Source of the DNA: an uncultured Clostridia bacterium | GTDB taxonomy: Bacteria > Bacillota > Clostridia > Oscillospirales > CAG-382 | Reading direction: 5' to 3' | Assembly: GCA_905235695.1 (NCBI GenBank) | Contig: CAJOMW010000088.1 | Coordinates: forward strand, 1-5,225 | DNA: 5,225 bases | Part shown: piece by piece, positions 4,636 to 5,225 of the stretch | Numbering within the stretch: position 1 is the first letter of the stretch | How the letters are laid out: every line of letters starts with the position of its first letter | Notes under the pieces: generated by a model | Told to the model about the DNA's origin: nothing | What the model saw: only the letters and a program-made list of their open reading frames with translations | Database searches by the model: none | Translations under genes and position numbers: made by a program

Positions 4636-5225
4636 ATGAACATACAGTATTTTCAGAAGCTCACGCTTCTCGACTACCCTTCAAAGACCGCCGCAACCGT
4701 CTTTACATACGGCTGCAACTTCCGCTGCCCGTTCTGCCACAACGCTTCTCTTGTTGTTGACAGACCGGAAGAGGCTGTCGATCCCGAAGAATTTTTCGCA
4801 TTTCTCGCAAAGAGAAAAAATCTGCTCGACGGAGTGTGCATAACCGGCGGAGAACCTCTTTTGCAGGAGGATATTGCCGACTTTATAAAGAGGATACGCG
4901 ATATGGGATTTCTCGTAAAGCTCGACACAAACGGATATCTTCCCGACCGGCTCGAAAAAATACTCGAGGAGGATATCGTGAATTACATCGCCATGGATAT
5001 TAAAAATTCTCCCGAAAAATATCCGCTGACAGCCGGAATAAAAAATTTCGATATTGAGAGAATAAATACGTCGATAAATCTCATCAGGAACTCAGGCATT
5101 GATTTTGAGTTTCGCACTACCGCAATAAGAGAGTATCATACCATGGACGATTTCATAAAGATAGGAAAGTGGATACGCGGCTTTGAAAAATACTATATCC
5201 AGAACTTTTTCGACAGCGGAAACAC
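4636..5225 (+). CDS. nrdG: NrdG-type radical SAM activase of anaerobic ribonucleotide reductase (5' part)
   Basis: The first 196 codons are present, and the gene runs off the right edge. The family uses a [4Fe-4S] cluster and S-adenosylmethionine to place a glycyl radical on class III ribonucleotide reductase NrdD, needed for deoxynucleotide synthesis without oxygen. The start reads MNIQYFQKLTLLDYPSK, typical of this activase family. The cluster motif is Cys27-x3-Cys31-x2-Cys34 within YGCNFRCPFCHN (25-36), followed by TGGEPLLQ (70-77), KLDTNGY (95-101) and AMDIKN (119-124). The ATG at 4636 follows AGAGG (4625-4629) with a 6-nt spacer. Members are usually about 190-240 residues, so most of the protein is here. 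Activases of pyruvate formate-lyase-like enzymes are close relatives, and the missing downstream gene would help decide. It is divergent from the wall operon. Confidence 0.87.
   Translation, partial: MNIQYFQKLTLLDYPSKTAATVFTYGCNFRCPFCHNASLVVDRPEEAVDPEEFFAFLAKRKNLLDGVCITGGEPLLQEDIADFIKRIRDMGFLVKLDTNGYLPDRLEKILEEDIVNYIAMDIKNSPEKYPLTAGIKNFDIERINTSINLIRNSGIDFEFRTTAIREYHTMDDFIKIGKWIRGFEKYYIQNFFDSGN

Noticed and set aside
4674..4928. Minus-strand open frame of 84 codons opposite the nrdG-like gene
   Set aside because: It overlaps the CxxxCxxC and GGEP coding region on the other strand and has no independent support.

Overview
The window looks like a chromosomal segment of an anaerobic Clostridia-type Bacillota, possibly a gut Oscillospiraceae or Christensenellaceae relative. 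This is inferred from the radical-SAM activase of an anaerobic ribonucleotide reductase, ribosome-binding sites of AGGAG/GGGGAG type, frequent ATA and AGA/AGG codons, TTG start codons, an ECF-type biotin transporter subunit, and the sequence styles of the Ddl and membrane-anchored MurF proteins. No plasmid, phage or transposase gene is visible. The species cannot be named from this sequence alone.

Layout, left to right. Positions 1-42 hold the last 13 codons of an unidentified rightward gene. It ends at a strong hairpin terminator (about 43-80) that it shares with the leftward operon converging on it. Positions 80-4317 are a compact four-gene operon read on the minus strand. In transcription order it encodes an alpha/beta hydrolase (4317-3544), a MurF-type Mur ligase with a membrane-spanning N-terminus (3517-1961), a D-alanine--D-alanine ligase (1876-644) and the biotin transporter subunit BioY (643-80). 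A consensus promoter (TTGACA, 17 bp, TATAAT) sits just upstream of the hydrolase. The 318-bp divergent gap (4318-4635) also carries three triloop hairpins embedded in an ACTCCTA heptamer repeat, plus a second promoter facing right. From 4636 to the window edge runs the first 196 codons of an NrdG-type radical SAM activase.

How the genes fit together: Ddl makes D-Ala-D-Ala, and MurF joins that dipeptide to UDP-MurNAc-tripeptide, so the operon core performs two consecutive steps of peptidoglycan precursor synthesis. The hydrolase has a complete catalytic triad but no recognisable substrate. Its place as first gene of a wall operon is the only hint of its role. BioY abuts the ddl stop codon and appears to be co-transcribed, although biotin uptake has no obvious link to wall synthesis.

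Nothing here amounts to a clearly new system. The best leads are the membrane-anchored MurF variant, the flexible Gly/Ser/Lys/Ala insertion in the Ddl active-site loop, the hydrolase-murF-ddl association, and the structured repeat in the divergent intergenic region.
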